Shown: in pieces, positions 1-8,118 of the stretch
How positions within the stretch are numbered: position 1 is the stretch's first letter
Layout: each line of letters starts with the position of its first letter
Source: Erwinia endophytica
GTDB lineage: Bacteria; Pseudomonadota; Gammaproteobacteria; Enterobacterales; Enterobacteriaceae
Direction: 5' to 3'
DNA length: 64,000 bases
NCBI RefSeq assembly: GCF_009295515.1
Contig: NZ_RQVV01000061.1
Coordinates: 124,001-188,000, forward strand
Program-made: the position numbers and the translations under genes
Notes under the pieces: model-generated
The model's input: only the letters and a program-made list of their open reading frames with translations
Told to the model about the DNA's origin: nothing
Databases searched by the model: none

Positions 1-105
1 ATCTCTGGGACTTTTATCCTGGCAGGTGAGCTGCTGGCATGCCAGCAGCAAAACGCAACGGAATTAGCGAAAATGCTACCAGCTGTAAAACCTTTGCCAC
101 TTTAG
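1..105 (+). CDS. C-terminal end of an unidentified gene (partial)
   Basis: Frame 1 is open from the first base to a TAG at 103-105 and reads as a plausible C-terminus of 34 residues that ends ...LPAVKPLPL. The gene would begin outside the window. The fragment contains a perfect 20-bp palindrome. I do not recognise the protein. Because the fragment is short and no upstream sequence is visible, it could also be a chance open frame. It would be convergent with the penicillin-binding protein gene that follows. Confidence 0.3.
   Translation: MSGTFILAGELLACQQQNATELAKMLPAVKPLPL
30..49. repeat. 20-bp perfect palindrome
   Basis: The sequence GCTGCTGGCATGCCAGCAGC equals its own reverse complement. 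It lies inside the possible C-terminal coding fragment at the left edge. It has no T-run and no spacer loop, so it is not a standard terminator. It may be chance or an unrecognised protein-binding site. Confidence 0.6.
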
Positions 106-130
106 TTTTCCTGCCTTTTCCACGGGTAAA

Positions 131-1855
131 TTATGAGCCGGTGTGAGTGGCGTACAACGCGTCCGGCGCGATATTCATATGCTTAAGCACCGGGCCAATA
201 ATGTTACCAAATACTGGCGCGGCGACCGTTCCACCAAAGTGTCCCCCCGCCGTAGGGTGGTTGATCATCACCACCAGCGCCACCTGCGGATTACTGGCCG
301 GTGCCACACCAGCGGTATAGTTGATATAACCGCCATCGTATTTACCACCAGCGCCCATTTTCTCCGCCGTACCTGTTTTGATGGCCAAACGGTAACCGGG
401 TACAGCCGCACGCACCCCACTCCCGCCCGGCAAGGCATCGCTTTCCATCATATGGACAACCGAACGAACGGTATCCTCATCTGCCACTCGAGCCCCTATT
501 ACTGGCGGCGTCACTTTGGTTATCGACAGCGGACGGTAGATCCCAAATGAACCCAGCGTGGCGTACTCGCGGGCAATCTGTAACGGTGTCACACGCAGGC
601 CATAGCCAAATGAGAAAGTAGCTCGCTCAATATCCGCCCAGCGTTCACGGTGCAACGGGAAGTAACCCACACTCTCGCCAGTCAATCCCAGACCGGTTGG
701 CCTGCCTAAACCAAAGGAACGAAAGGTATTCACCAGCACTTCGGCCGGCATCGCCAGCGCAATGTGCGATACTCCAATGTCACTCGATTTTTGCAGGATG
801 CCAGTCATGGTCAAGCGTGGCCAGTTGCCAACATCACGGATCAGGTGGCCATTCACACGATACGGCGTGGTATCCAGCACCGAATCCGGACGGACCAGTT
901 TACGGATCAACCCTTCCATCACCACCAGTGGCTTAACCGTTGACCCAGGCTCGTAGCTATCGTTAATCGCCACATTACGCATCTGCGCGGGAGAAACATT
1001 GCTGAAATTGTTAGGATTAAAGGACGGATAAGAGGCCATCCCTAAAATCTCGCCGGTATCAATTTTGATCAACACGGCAGCGCCGGAATCGGCTTTATTT
1101 AACAGTACGCCGTCACGCAATTTGGTGTACATCGTGTACTGGTCGAACTTATCGATGCTGAGCTGTACTGTTGGCGGCTGACGCGGGGGTTGGTAGTTGA
1201 TCATCGCCACAATATTACCGTGCGCATCCTGCCGATATTCCTCTTTGCCCGGCGTCCCCTGCAGCACCTTATCAAATCCCTTTTCCAACCCGTTCAGGCC
1301 GGTGTTATCCGCTCCAACGATGCCAATCAGCGGCGCGGTAGCGTCACTCATGGGATAGAAGCGGCTGTCATCATAAACGGTACTGATCCCAGTGAGGTGC
1401 AACTGGGCGATATCCCTGGAGATACCCAGCTCTATTTTTCTTCCGAGATACAGGAAGCGACGATGGGGATTCTCGTTAATCTGCTGAGCTATCTGCTCAG
1501 GGCGTTGATCGAGCGCTTTTGCCAGATATTGCCATTTTGCGTTGGTGAAATCGGGATGCGCCTCCAGCACACGCTGCGGATCGGCAATAATATCGCGCGA
1601 AGGCACACTCAGGGCCAGCGCCTCGCCGTTACGATCCAGTAAGGTACCGCGATTGGTTGGAATGGTCACGGTACGCAGGGAGCGTTCATCCGCCTGCTTT
1701 TCCAGCATGGGGTGATTAATCAACTGAACATCGCCAACCCAGGCCAGCAGTATCACCAGACAACCAAACACGCCGAGGCATATCAGACGGAAGCGGACAG
1801 GATTAAAAGGCGTTTTCGCCGAGTCTTTTGCCAATAATTTCTTTAAGCGGGGCAT
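131..1855 (-). CDS. second FtsI-type penicillin-binding protein (PBP3 paralogue)
   Basis: Predicted monofunctional class B transpeptidase that cross-links peptidoglycan in the periplasm. It has 574 residues, close to E. coli PBP3 (588). A short basic N-terminus and one membrane anchor (about 22-42) precede the dimerisation module with the RGTLLDRNG motif near 69. The transpeptidase motifs are S305-TVK, S357-S-D359 and K493-TG. Typical FtsI has SSN at the second motif, so Asp here is unusual. The C-terminal half otherwise follows FtsI closely (ERATFSFGYGL, HMMES). The gene stands alone, outside any division cluster, and so resembles accessory FtsI copies such as PBP3SAL of Salmonella. I infer a condition-specific septal or elongation role and therefore give no symbol. 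It starts with ATG. Confidence 0.85.
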   Translation of the reverse strand: MPRLKKLLAKDSAKTPFNPVRFRLICLGVFGCLVILLAWVGDVQLINHPMLEKQADERSLRTVTIPTNRGTLLDRNGEALALSVPSRDIIADPQRVLEAHPDFTNAKWQYLAKALDQRPEQIAQQINENPHRRFLYLGRKIELGISRDIAQLHLTGISTVYDDSRFYPMSDATAPLIGIVGADNTGLNGLEKGFDKVLQGTPGKEEYRQDAHGNIVAMINYQPPRQPPTVQLSIDKFDQYTMYTKLRDGVLLNKADSGAAVLIKIDTGEILGMASYPSFNPNNFSNVSPAQMRNVAINDSYEPGSTVKPLVVMEGLIRKLVRPDSVLDTTPYRVNGHLIRDVGNWPRLTMTGILQKSSDIGVSHIALAMPAEVLVNTFRSFGLGRPTGLGLTGESVGYFPLHRERWADIERATFSFGYGLRVTPLQIAREYATLGSFGIYRPLSITKVTPPVIGARVADEDTVRSVVHMMESDALPGGSGVRAAVPGYRLAIKTGTAEKMGAGGKYDGGYINYTAGVAPASNPQVALVVMINHPTAGGHFGGTVAAPVFGNIIGPVLKHMNIAPDALYATHTGS

Positions 1856-2019
1856 GATTCTTCTACTAGCCGGTCAAGATAACTGACTGTGAGTTATACA
1901 AAAAATGCCATAAGGAAAACAGGAAAACTGTGTTTCAGCCTGTTATTATGCCGTCTTTCCCGCAAGGGGATGGTGATAATAATATTAATAATTTCATTCA
2001 GTTATCGTTATTTTTAGGC

Positions 2020-2099
2020 AAAAAAAACCTGCGCATCTGCGCAGGTTGGTGAAACAAAGCATTAATACTTTTTGATGTTCACCCATCAATACCTCTGGG
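2020..2099 (-). ncRNA. omrA: OmrA/OmrB-family small RNA
   Basis: Read on the minus strand, the RNA begins CCCAGAGGTATTGATGGGTG, the conserved 5' seed of E. coli OmrA and OmrB. It ends in a hairpin (arms 2038-2047 and 2026-2035) followed by eight T, again as in those RNAs; only the middle differs. Its length is about 80 nt, against 88 and 82 nt in E. coli. The location next to galR is the E. coli one (aas-omrA-omrB-galR), but only one copy is present. In E. coli these Hfq-dependent RNAs are activated by EnvZ-OmpR and repress outer-membrane protein genes and ompR through the 5' seed. A -10-like TACAGT lies at 2106-2111. Confidence 0.92.
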
Positions 2100-2120
2100 A
2101 TGTAAACTGTAGCAATCAGA

Positions 2121-2140
2121 CTGACTCATTCGCTAGTCAG
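2121..2140 (-). promoter_or_regulatory. inverted repeat at the omrA -35 region
   Basis: CTGACT and AGTCAG form a 6-bp inverted repeat separated by 8 bases, covering about -22 to -41 relative to the inferred omrA start at 2099. This is where an operator would overlap the -35 element. The regulator is unknown. Confidence 0.35.
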
Positions 2141-2151
2141 TATTCGCAACA

Positions 2152-2170
2152 GTTACCCGCAAAATGTAAC
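2152..2170 (-). promoter_or_regulatory. possible OmpR site upstream of omrA
   Basis: GTTAC and GTAAC halves flank an AT-containing centre at about -53 to -71 from the inferred omrA start. OmpR half-sites commonly contain GTTACA or GTAAC, and OmpR is the known activator of omrA in E. coli. The assignment rests on position and on this short match only. Confidence 0.35.
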
Positions 2171-2250
2171 CAGCCATGTGATTCTTATACGGTTTTGCAA
2201 ACTTTCAGTAACGACAGAACTCTCCACGTAACCAGCATCATACCCTGCGG

Positions 2251-4524
2251 TTACATTGACGGCTCAACACGTTTAATCTCCACCAGGCAACTCATGGCGT
2301 TAGGCCCCTGGGTCAACGATGAGGTCCCGATATCCAGCGTCAGCACATTTGGATTGCCTGCGCGATCATAAGGCTGCCAGGCCTGACCGAAACCGGGATC
2401 AAACCAGGCGCCGGTGGCGATCAGCACCACCCCGCGAGTGACCCCATCAGTTAACCGTACTCCCGCCAACATACGACCACGCTCATTACTGACCTCAATC
2501 ACATCCCCCGTCACAATGCCACGCGACTGCGCATCATCCGGATGCATCCAAAGTGTCTCATGACCAGCGGTTTTGTTGGCCTGTACCGACGGCGTAGCAT
2601 CCAACTGGCTGTGCAGACGATCGCCGGGTTGTATTGAGATCATATGCAAAGGGAAGCGCTGACTCACTTCCGACCCCAGCCACTCCCGCGGTGGTCGCCA
2701 TTCCGGATGCGGCGCGAAGTCATCCAGTTGGTAAGTCGCTATTGTTTCGCTGAACAGCTCAATTTTGCCACTGGCTGTTTTGATCGGATTGGCGACCGGG
2801 TCCTGGCGAAACGCCGCCATAAAAACAAACGCGTCCTCACTATGCGGAACTTCCACATGCCCTTCCTGCCAGAACGCCTGAAAGTCAGGCCAGTGAATAT
2901 CTTTCTGTCGGTGTGCCTGCGCGCACTGATTATACAGGTGTTCAATCCACTGCATTTCATTACGGTTTTCAGTGAAAGCCTCACGATATCCCAGACGTTC
3001 AGCGAGGTCGGCAAAAATATCAAAATCATTCCGCGCCAGATGCTGCGGTTTAATCGCCTGGTGCATCGCCAACACAAAACGGTCGCGGGATGAACCGCCG
3101 ATGTCGTTGCGCTCCAGTGTCGTGGTGGCTGGCAACACGATGTCGGCCATCTGTGCCGCCGCCGTCCAGACAATATCCTGTACAACAACTGTGTCAGGCT
3201 TCTGCCAACCTTCGACCAACCGGTTAAGTTGCTGGTGATGATGGAAGGGATTGCCCCCTGCCCAGTGAATTAAATGAATATCAGGCCAGGTGTGCGCCTG
3301 TCCCTGAAAAGAGTACGCTTCACCGGGATGGAGCAGCATATCGCTGATGCGGGCCACCGGAATCGCCCGATCGGCAATCGGATTAACGCCGGTAGACATC
3401 AACGGTGCCGGGCCTTCTATACGGGGATTCCCGACGCTGTTCATCGAACCGTGGCCGAAAGAAAAACCAGCCCCCGGTAAACCCGGCTGACCAAGCATCG
3501 AAGAAAGCGCGATCATCATCCAGTAAGGCTGCTCGCCACGGTGGGCACGCTGCACAGAATAAGAACAGGTAATAAAACTACGTTTGCCCACCAGTTGTTT
3601 CGCTAACTGCTCAATGCGCAATACCGGAATACCGGTGATATCGCTGGCCCACGCTGGCGTTTTCGGCGTGCCGTCCGTTTCGCCCAGTAAATAGCGGCGC
3701 AATTGCGGATACCCTACACAGTGCGAGGCGAGGAAGTCCTTATCAACCGCCCCCAATCGCTCGATTTCAAAGCCCAGCGCCAGCATCAGCGCCACATCGG
3801 TATTCGGACGGATGGGGATCCATTCAGCATTAACAAACGTCGGACAATCATCGCGCATTGGGCTGATGTTGATAACTGGCGTACCTTTGGCCGCCAGCTC
3901 AAGCAGCGCCGGCTTCAGACTATGCTGTCCCGCACCGCCGGAAGCCACTTGTGCATTTTTCAACGCCAGGCCGCCAAAGGCGATAAAAATTTCGCAATGT
4001 TCTACCACACTCGGCCAGTCAGTAACCCGACCGGTCAGTGGCATATAGGTACCGATAACATAAGGCAGGAAGAACTGCGCCGCGCCCCAACTGTAGTTGC
4101 CCAGTTGGTCAATACCGCCGCCACCCGCGAAATAGAAACGGCGGATCAACGTACGGGCATGGTTGACGCGACCTGCGGAAGACCAGCCATAGGAACCGTT
4201 GAAAATGCTGGCAGCACCGTAACGGTCCCGCACACGGCGGTTCTCATCGGCCACCAGATCCAGTGCGGTTTCCCAGTCCACGGGCACGAAATCCTCGCGA
4301 CCTCGCAACGTCCGATCACTCTTCTCCCGTGACTTCAGCCAGGATCGTCGTACCATCGGCTGCCGGATACGCTTGTCCGAATAGACCAGCTCCGGGATGG
4401 TATTAAGCATCGGCGATGGATCCTGATCAGCAAAAAAAGGCTCACAGCGTTGTAATTTCCCCTCTTCCACCACGGCGGTGAAGGCGCCCCAGTGGGCAAG
4501 ATGTGGCACTTTTATTATGGTCAT
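2251..4524 (-). CDS. bisC: BisC/TorZ-type molybdopterin S-/N-oxide reductase
   Basis: Member of the DMSO reductase family that uses bis-molybdopterin guanine dinucleotide to reduce sulfoxides or N-oxides; BisC reduces biotin sulfoxide and methionine sulfoxide. The protein has 757 residues from the ATG at 4524; two upstream in-frame codons (TTG, CTG) were discarded. The conserved GSYGW motif followed by Ser116 gives the expected serine ligand to molybdenum. The motifs WIPIRPNTDVALMLALG, LPATTTLERND and LHSQLD follow the family pattern. No twin-arginine signal and no N-terminal iron-sulfur cysteine cluster are present, so a cytoplasmic BisC-like enzyme is favoured over periplasmic TorA/TorZ. 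It stands alone, without a cytochrome or chaperone gene. The substrate cannot be fixed from sequence. Confidence 0.8.
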   Translation of the reverse strand: MTIIKVPHLAHWGAFTAVVEEGKLQRCEPFFADQDPSPMLNTIPELVYSDKRIRQPMVRRSWLKSREKSDRTLRGREDFVPVDWETALDLVADENRRVRDRYGAASIFNGSYGWSSAGRVNHARTLIRRFYFAGGGGIDQLGNYSWGAAQFFLPYVIGTYMPLTGRVTDWPSVVEHCEIFIAFGGLALKNAQVASGGAGQHSLKPALLELAAKGTPVINISPMRDDCPTFVNAEWIPIRPNTDVALMLALGFEIERLGAVDKDFLASHCVGYPQLRRYLLGETDGTPKTPAWASDITGIPVLRIEQLAKQLVGKRSFITCSYSVQRAHRGEQPYWMMIALSSMLGQPGLPGAGFSFGHGSMNSVGNPRIEGPAPLMSTGVNPIADRAIPVARISDMLLHPGEAYSFQGQAHTWPDIHLIHWAGGNPFHHHQQLNRLVEGWQKPDTVVVQDIVWTAAAQMADIVLPATTTLERNDIGGSSRDRFVLAMHQAIKPQHLARNDFDIFADLAERLGYREAFTENRNEMQWIEHLYNQCAQAHRQKDIHWPDFQAFWQEGHVEVPHSEDAFVFMAAFRQDPVANPIKTASGKIELFSETIATYQLDDFAPHPEWRPPREWLGSEVSQRFPLHMISIQPGDRLHSQLDATPSVQANKTAGHETLWMHPDDAQSRGIVTGDVIEVSNERGRMLAGVRLTDGVTRGVVLIATGAWFDPGFGQAWQPYDRAGNPNVLTLDIGTSSLTQGPNAMSCLVEIKRVEPSM

Positions 4525-4696
4525 CAGCAAATCCGGCAGGCTTTATTGTTGTTAACACCAGCATACCATTTTTTGGCGCCAGTTTTGAATCGCCAACCCG
4601 CCGTCCCCATCAGGTTAATTTTATCCAGCTTTGCGACATCGCTTACATTCTGTGAGCTTGAAGTAGCAGGGGAATTCCGCAACACTTAAACATAAT

Positions 4697-4708
4697 GTAA
4701 ACGTTTAC
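4697..4708 (+). promoter_or_regulatory. GalR/LacI-family operator upstream of galR
   Basis: GTAAACGTTTAC is a perfect 12-bp palindrome with the central CG and TGTAA-TTAC frame of the GalR/GalS operator (TGTAANCGNTTACA). It lies 19 bp before the galR start codon, just ahead of the AGGAAGG ribosome-binding site at 4711-4717, which suggests autoregulation. Confidence 0.65.
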
Positions 4709-4727
4709 CCAGGAAGGCACTTTATCT

Positions 4728-5729
4728 ATGGCTACGATTAAGGATGTTGCCAAACTCGCTGGGGTGTCCGTCGCGACGGTCTCCCGCGTTATCAACAACT
4801 CACCGAAAGCAAGTGCGTATTCACGCCAGGCGGTTAACCATGCGATGGAACAGTTGCAGTATCATCCAAACGCCAACGCACGCGCCCTGGCGCAACAATC
4901 CACTGAAACCATAGGCCTGGTGGTAGGAGATGTTTCCGATCCCTTTTTTGGTGCACTGGTTAAAGCGGTTGAGCAAGTTGCCTATGAGATCGGCCACTTT
5001 TTGCTGATTGGTAACGGTTACCACAATGAGCAAAAAGAGCGACAGGCTATCGAGCAGTTAATTCGCCATCGCTGTGACGCGCTGGTGGTCCACACCAAGA
5101 AAATCCCCGACAGTGATTTAATCCCGCTGATGCAGCAAATCCCGGGCATGGTACTGATCAACCGCACACTACCCGGTTTTGAACAGCGTTGTATTGCGTT
5201 GGATGATCGCTATGGCGCCTGGCTGGCAACCCGCCATCTGATTCAGTTGGGTCACCAAAACATTGCTTATGTTTGCTCAACCCATTCGATATCGGATGCG
5301 GAAAATCGTCTGCAGGGCTATTACGACGCCCTGCGCGAGCATAACCTGCCTTGCAACGATCGCCTGGTATCGCTGGGTGAACCCGATGAAGTGGGCGGTG
5401 AACAGGCGATGACCGAGCTACTGGGGCGTGGTAAACCTTTCAGCGCCGTCGCCTGCTACAACGATTCAATGGCCGCAGGCGCGTTAGCTGTTCTCAGTGA
5501 TAACGGTGTACAGGTGCCGGAAGAGATGTCGCTCATCGGTTTCGATGATGTGCTGGTTTCTCGTTATGTGCGTCCACGCTTAACGACAGTACGTTATCCG
5601 ATAGTCGCCATGGCGCAACAGGCGGCAAAACTGGCGCTGGCGTTAGCCAATAACCAGCACCTGCCAGAGGTCACTAATATGTTCAGCCCGACGCTGGTAC
5701 GCCGCCATTCGGTGGGTTCGCCGGGCTGA
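4728..5729 (+). CDS. galR: galactose operon repressor GalR
   Basis: LacI/GalR-family repressor that releases DNA when galactose binds. It has 333 residues (E. coli 343, the difference being a shorter C-terminal tail). The helix-turn-helix is at about 3-22 (KDVAKLAGVSVATVSRVINN), the hinge follows near 45-58 (YHPNANARALAQQ), and the periplasmic-binding-protein-like sugar domain fills the rest. The core is nearly identical to E. coli GalR (STETIGLVVGDVSDPFFGAL, GYHNEQKERQAIEQLIRHRC, LVSRYVRPRLTTVRYP). The position beside lysA is as in E. coli. An operator-type palindrome precedes the gene, and similar sites precede galP in this window. Confidence 0.97.
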   Translation: MATIKDVAKLAGVSVATVSRVINNSPKASAYSRQAVNHAMEQLQYHPNANARALAQQSTETIGLVVGDVSDPFFGALVKAVEQVAYEIGHFLLIGNGYHNEQKERQAIEQLIRHRCDALVVHTKKIPDSDLIPLMQQIPGMVLINRTLPGFEQRCIALDDRYGAWLATRHLIQLGHQNIAYVCSTHSISDAENRLQGYYDALREHNLPCNDRLVSLGEPDEVGGEQAMTELLGRGKPFSAVACYNDSMAAGALAVLSDNGVQVPEEMSLIGFDDVLVSRYVRPRLTTVRYPIVAMAQQAAKLALALANNQHLPEVTNMFSPTLVRRHSVGSPG

Positions 5730-5822
5730 ATCCACGATTTATCATCCAGCATCCTGCGATGGCCCCAGCGACCGAACAGCATCCCGAAAACGGATAAAAT
5801 CGCCATAGCGGATCGCGCGTCC

Positions 5823-7076
5823 TTACAGCTCCAGCGCCAGCAGTTCCTGTACGGTTTGCGGACGACGGATCTGCCTCGGCTGCCCGTTATCAAACAGCAC
5901 TTCCGGCAGGAGCGGACGACTGTTGTAATTGGAGGACATCGATGCGCCATAAGCCCCGGTGTCGTGGAAGACCAGGTAGTCGCCCACTTTCACCACGGGC
6001 AGCGCCCGGGTCTCCACTTTGCCGCCTTCCAACTGCGTAAACACATCGCCAGATTCACACAGCGGCCCCGCCACCACGCTCTCCACGGTGTGCTGTTCAT
6101 CCAGCTCGCGTCCATCACCGGCCATCACCGAGATATGATGATAGCTGCCGTACATGGCCGGACGCATCAAATCGTTGAAACCGGCATCCACCAGCACGAA
6201 ATGGCGACTTCCCATCTGCTTCACGGCGCGAACCTGGCAGATCAATACGCCGGACTCGGCCACCAGAAAGCGACCCGGTTCAATTTCCAGCTTAACCGGA
6301 TGCCCGAGATACTGCGCAATACGCTGGCGCGCCGCATTCCACAGCCCAAAATAGTGCGCGATATTAATCGCCTCTTCACCAAAGTGATAAGGTATCGACA
6401 ACCCCCCACCAGCTGAAATCGCCTGCACATCCTGACCAAAACTGATGATCTGATTGACCATCGCATCACACACCTTTTCCAGGTGACCATAATCAACGCC
6501 CGAACCGATATGCATATGCATCCCCACCAGTTGCAGCTGATGACGCTGAATGGCTTCTAGCGCCAGATTCACATCGCGGTGCCAGATACCATGCTTGCTG
6601 TTCTCGCCGCCCGTATTGGTTTTCTGACTGTGACCATGACCGAAGCCAGGATTGACGCGCAACCAAACGGGATGACCGGGGGAAACATCACCCAGTTGCT
6701 GTAGCATATCGACCGAACCGGCGTTAACCGGAATGTTCAGCGCCGCAATGCGGGTCAGCGTGGGGTTATCCAGTACATCAGCAGTGAAGACAATTTCATC
6801 GCCGCCCGCGCTGAAACCCGCCACCAGCGCACGCTCAATTTCACCAAGGGAAACCGAATCCACTTTTACCCCAGCCGCACGCATCAGACGCAAAATATGG
6901 CTGTTTGAGCACGCTTTCTGGGCAAATCGCACCACATCAAACGGCTGCAACTGCGCGATACGCTCACGAATAATATCGGCGTCATAAACCCAGATCGGGC
7001 CAGCGTACTGACGCGCCAGTGGCAAAAGGTTATCGCGGGTCAGCGCGGTTTCGGTGGTGTTGAGCGGACGTGGCAT
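5823..7076 (-). CDS. lysA: diaminopimelate decarboxylase LysA
   Basis: PLP enzyme of the alanine-racemase fold that decarboxylates meso-diaminopimelate to L-lysine, the last step of lysine synthesis. It has 417 residues (E. coli 420). The Schiff-base lysine is K54 in FAQKACSN. Further motifs are GGGENSKHGIW, HMHIGSG, the phosphate-binding region ISAGGGLSIPY, the EPGRFLVAESG stretch and the catalytic-cysteine segment GPLCESGD. The ATG at 7076 has an AGGAG nine bases upstream. It is divergent from lysR, its expected activator, across 121 bp, and convergent with galR across 93 bp in which I see no strong terminator. Confidence 0.97.
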   Translation of the reverse strand: MPRPLNTTETALTRDNLLPLARQYAGPIWVYDADIIRERIAQLQPFDVVRFAQKACSNSHILRLMRAAGVKVDSVSLGEIERALVAGFSAGGDEIVFTADVLDNPTLTRIAALNIPVNAGSVDMLQQLGDVSPGHPVWLRVNPGFGHGHSQKTNTGGENSKHGIWHRDVNLALEAIQRHQLQLVGMHMHIGSGVDYGHLEKVCDAMVNQIISFGQDVQAISAGGGLSIPYHFGEEAINIAHYFGLWNAARQRIAQYLGHPVKLEIEPGRFLVAESGVLICQVRAVKQMGSRHFVLVDAGFNDLMRPAMYGSYHHISVMAGDGRELDEQHTVESVVAGPLCESGDVFTQLEGGKVETRALPVVKVGDYLVFHDTGAYGASMSSNYNSRPLLPEVLFDNGQPRQIRRPQTVQELLALEL

Positions 7077-7197
7077 GCGTTTTCTCCTGAAAGATATCGC
7101 GTTATTACGCCACAGCCTGAAAATGATGAAAAATATCTGTTTTAACGAAGTCTATTCATCCATGATATGGCTTTGTCCTTTTACCCAGGAAGAGCTT

Positions 7198-8118
7198 ATG
7201 GCGGGCATTACGCTGCGGCATATCGAAATTTTTCATGCGGTCGTCACCACCGGCAATCTGACGGAAGCCGCGACGTTACTGCATACCTCGCAGCCAACGG
7301 TGAGCCGTGAGCTGGCAAGGTTCGAAAAACTCACTGGATTGACGCTGTTTGATCGGGTGCGTGGTCGCCTGCGTCCCACCGTACAGGGACTGCAATTATT
7401 TGAGGAAGTACAGCGATGCTGGTACGGACTGGACCAAATTATCAATGCCGCGGAAGGACTCAAACAGTTTCGTCAGGGAGAATTGTCGCTGGCTTGCCTG
7501 CCGGTTTTTGCCCAATCGCTGCTACCGTTACTGTGCCAGCCCTTTTTGCAACGCTACCCCGAAGTCAGCCTGAATATCATTGCGCAGGAATCTCCCTTAC
7601 TGGAAGAATGGCTCTCGGCCCAGCGCTATGACCTGGGGTTAACGGAAACCAGCCTGACTCCTGCCGGGACAGAACGAACCGAACTGTTTACCGGACTGGA
7701 AGTCTGCGTGTTGCCAGCAGGCCATCCGTTAGCAGACAAACGCTGTCTGACGCCGCAGGATTTTAGTGGACAGAATTACATCAGTCTGTCGCACACCGAC
7801 AGCTATCGCCAACTGCTGGATAGTTTGTTCAGCGAACAGGGTGTACAACGAAGAATGGTCATGGAAACGCCCAGCGCGGCATCGGTATGCTCGATGGTCA
7901 GAGCAGGCGTGGGCGTGTCGGTGGTAAACCCGCTGACGGCGCTGGACTATGTCGGCAGTGGTGTGGTTATCCGGCGCTTCAGCGTTGACGTGCCTTTTAC
8001 CGTCAGTTTGATCAAGCCGCGCCACCGCCCTTCTTCCGCGCTGGTTGAGACCTTCAGCAAACACTTGCAGCAGCAAGTCAGCCTGTTCAACCAGCGCCTG
8101 GCCACGTTGCTGGATTAA
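7198..8118 (+). CDS. lysR: transcriptional activator LysR
   Basis: Founding LysR-type regulator that activates lysA with diaminopimelate as coinducer and represses itself. It has 306 residues (E. coli 311). The start at 7198 is chosen over an earlier in-frame codon at 7054 because MAGITLRHIEIFHAV aligns with E. coli LysR and an AGGAAG lies just upstream. The winged helix-turn-helix spans about 5-64 (LTEAATLLHTSQPTVSRELARFE), followed by the coinducer domain (ARYPEV-like stretch, QESPLLEEWLSAQRYDLGLTET). It is divergent from lysA. Its stop codon directly abuts the stop of the convergent transporter gene. Confidence 0.96.
   Translation: MAGITLRHIEIFHAVVTTGNLTEAATLLHTSQPTVSRELARFEKLTGLTLFDRVRGRLRPTVQGLQLFEEVQRCWYGLDQIINAAEGLKQFRQGELSLACLPVFAQSLLPLLCQPFLQRYPEVSLNIIAQESPLLEEWLSAQRYDLGLTETSLTPAGTERTELFTGLEVCVLPAGHPLADKRCLTPQDFSGQNYISLSHTDSYRQLLDSLFSEQGVQRRMVMETPSAASVCSMVRAGVGVSVVNPLTALDYVGSGVVIRRFSVDVPFTVSLIKPRHRPSSALVETFSKHLQQQVSLFNQRLATLLD

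Noticed and set aside
143-1642. Long plus-strand open frames across the penicillin-binding protein gene
   Set aside because: They are antisense shadows of a clearly recognised minus-strand gene.
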